Source: an uncultured Oscillospiraceae bacterium (GTDB lineage: Bacteria; Bacillota; Clostridia; Oscillospirales; Acutalibacteraceae). From it: a DNA stretch of 13,913 nt. Positions 13,786 through 13,913 of the stretch are shown in pieces; the stretch's first letter is position 1; every line of letters starts with the position of its first letter. The notes beneath the pieces were generated by a model. That model was not told where the DNA came from, did no database searches, and saw only the letters and a list, made by a program, of their open reading frames with translations. The translations under genes and the position numbers were made by a program. The DNA is taken from the NCBI GenBank assembly GCA_900552285.1, contig URYV01000027.1, forward strand, positions 1-13,913, in the 5' to 3' direction.

Positions 13786-13913
13786 ATGAACAGCAAAAAC
13801 ACCAAAAGAGCACTTGTGTCAAGCGCTCTCGCTATGCTCGTTTGCGTAGCAATGCTGGTCGGCACCACCTTTGCATGGTTCACCGACACGGCAAGCACCT
13901 CGGTCAACAAAAT
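13786..13913 (+). CDS. SipW-dependent signal peptide protein, TasA/CalY-like (3' truncated by window)
   Basis: Only the first 42 codons are present. The peptide starts MNSKNTKRALVSSALAMLVC and continues into AMLVGTTFAWFTDTAST. This basic start, hydrophobic core and GTTFAWFTD motif are the hallmark of secreted proteins cleaved by the SipW-type signal peptidase, such as the Bacillus biofilm fibre protein TasA and the camelysin protease CalY. The start is unambiguous: AAGGAGG lies 8 nt upstream and a strong promoter precedes it. A dedicated SipW-type signal peptidase and further paralogues are expected just to the right of the window. Whether the mature protein is a matrix fibre, a protease or something else cannot be judged from this fragment. 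Confidence 0.85.
   Translation, partial: MNSKNTKRALVSSALAMLVCVAMLVGTTFAWFTDTASTSVNK

Noticed and set aside
1..13913. CRISPR arrays, tRNA/rRNA genes, transposases, phage genes or toxin-antitoxin pairs.
   Set aside because: I looked for repeat-spacer periodicity, tRNA-like cloverleaf sequences, transposase and integrase motifs and saw none.

Overview
The window looks like chromosomal DNA of a gut-associated Clostridia member (Oscillospiraceae-like Firmicute). Supporting signs are strong AGGAGG-type ribosome binding sites, TTGACA/TATAAT promoters, a Gram-positive-type bile salt hydrolase, a SipW-dependent signal peptide and many compact two-gene operons with ATGA overlaps. This is inference from gene content; there is no rRNA or other taxonomic marker.

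Layout. 1-1530: the 3' end of a methionyl-tRNA synthetase-type gene, a bidirectional terminator, and a divergent HxlR regulator / flavin reductase pair with tandem operator-like repeats. 1539-3441: a hybrid sensor histidine kinase that has lost its 5' part and carries two apparent 1-nt deletions, so it is annotated as a pseudogene. Its left edge abuts the flavin reductase terminator and codon use changes there, so a rearrangement (or assembly) breakpoint is likely. 3496-6802: a bile salt hydrolase divergent from a MATE efflux pump / MerR-BmrR-like regulator operon. 6857-8366: two convergent membrane-anchored proteins of unknown function, separated by an intergenic repeat and a terminator. 8424-10588: a promoter, a leader with a terminator-like hairpin, and a translationally coupled pair made of a serine-palmitoyltransferase-like alpha-oxoamine synthase and a ketoreductase-type SDR. 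10654-13473: a TrkA/TrkH potassium uptake operon. 13474-13913: a 312-base non-coding stretch with terminators and a strong promoter, then the start of a SipW-dependent (TasA/CalY-like) secreted protein cut by the window end.

How the genes may work together. The oxoamine synthase + SDR pair is the most interesting unit: it matches the first two steps of sphingoid-base (or capnine-type sulfonolipid) synthesis, which is not a standard Firmicute pathway. The neighbours (bile salt hydrolase, efflux pump with drug-sensing regulator, K+ uptake, secreted matrix-type protein) share an envelope and bile/osmotic-stress theme, but functional linkage between the operons is inference only.
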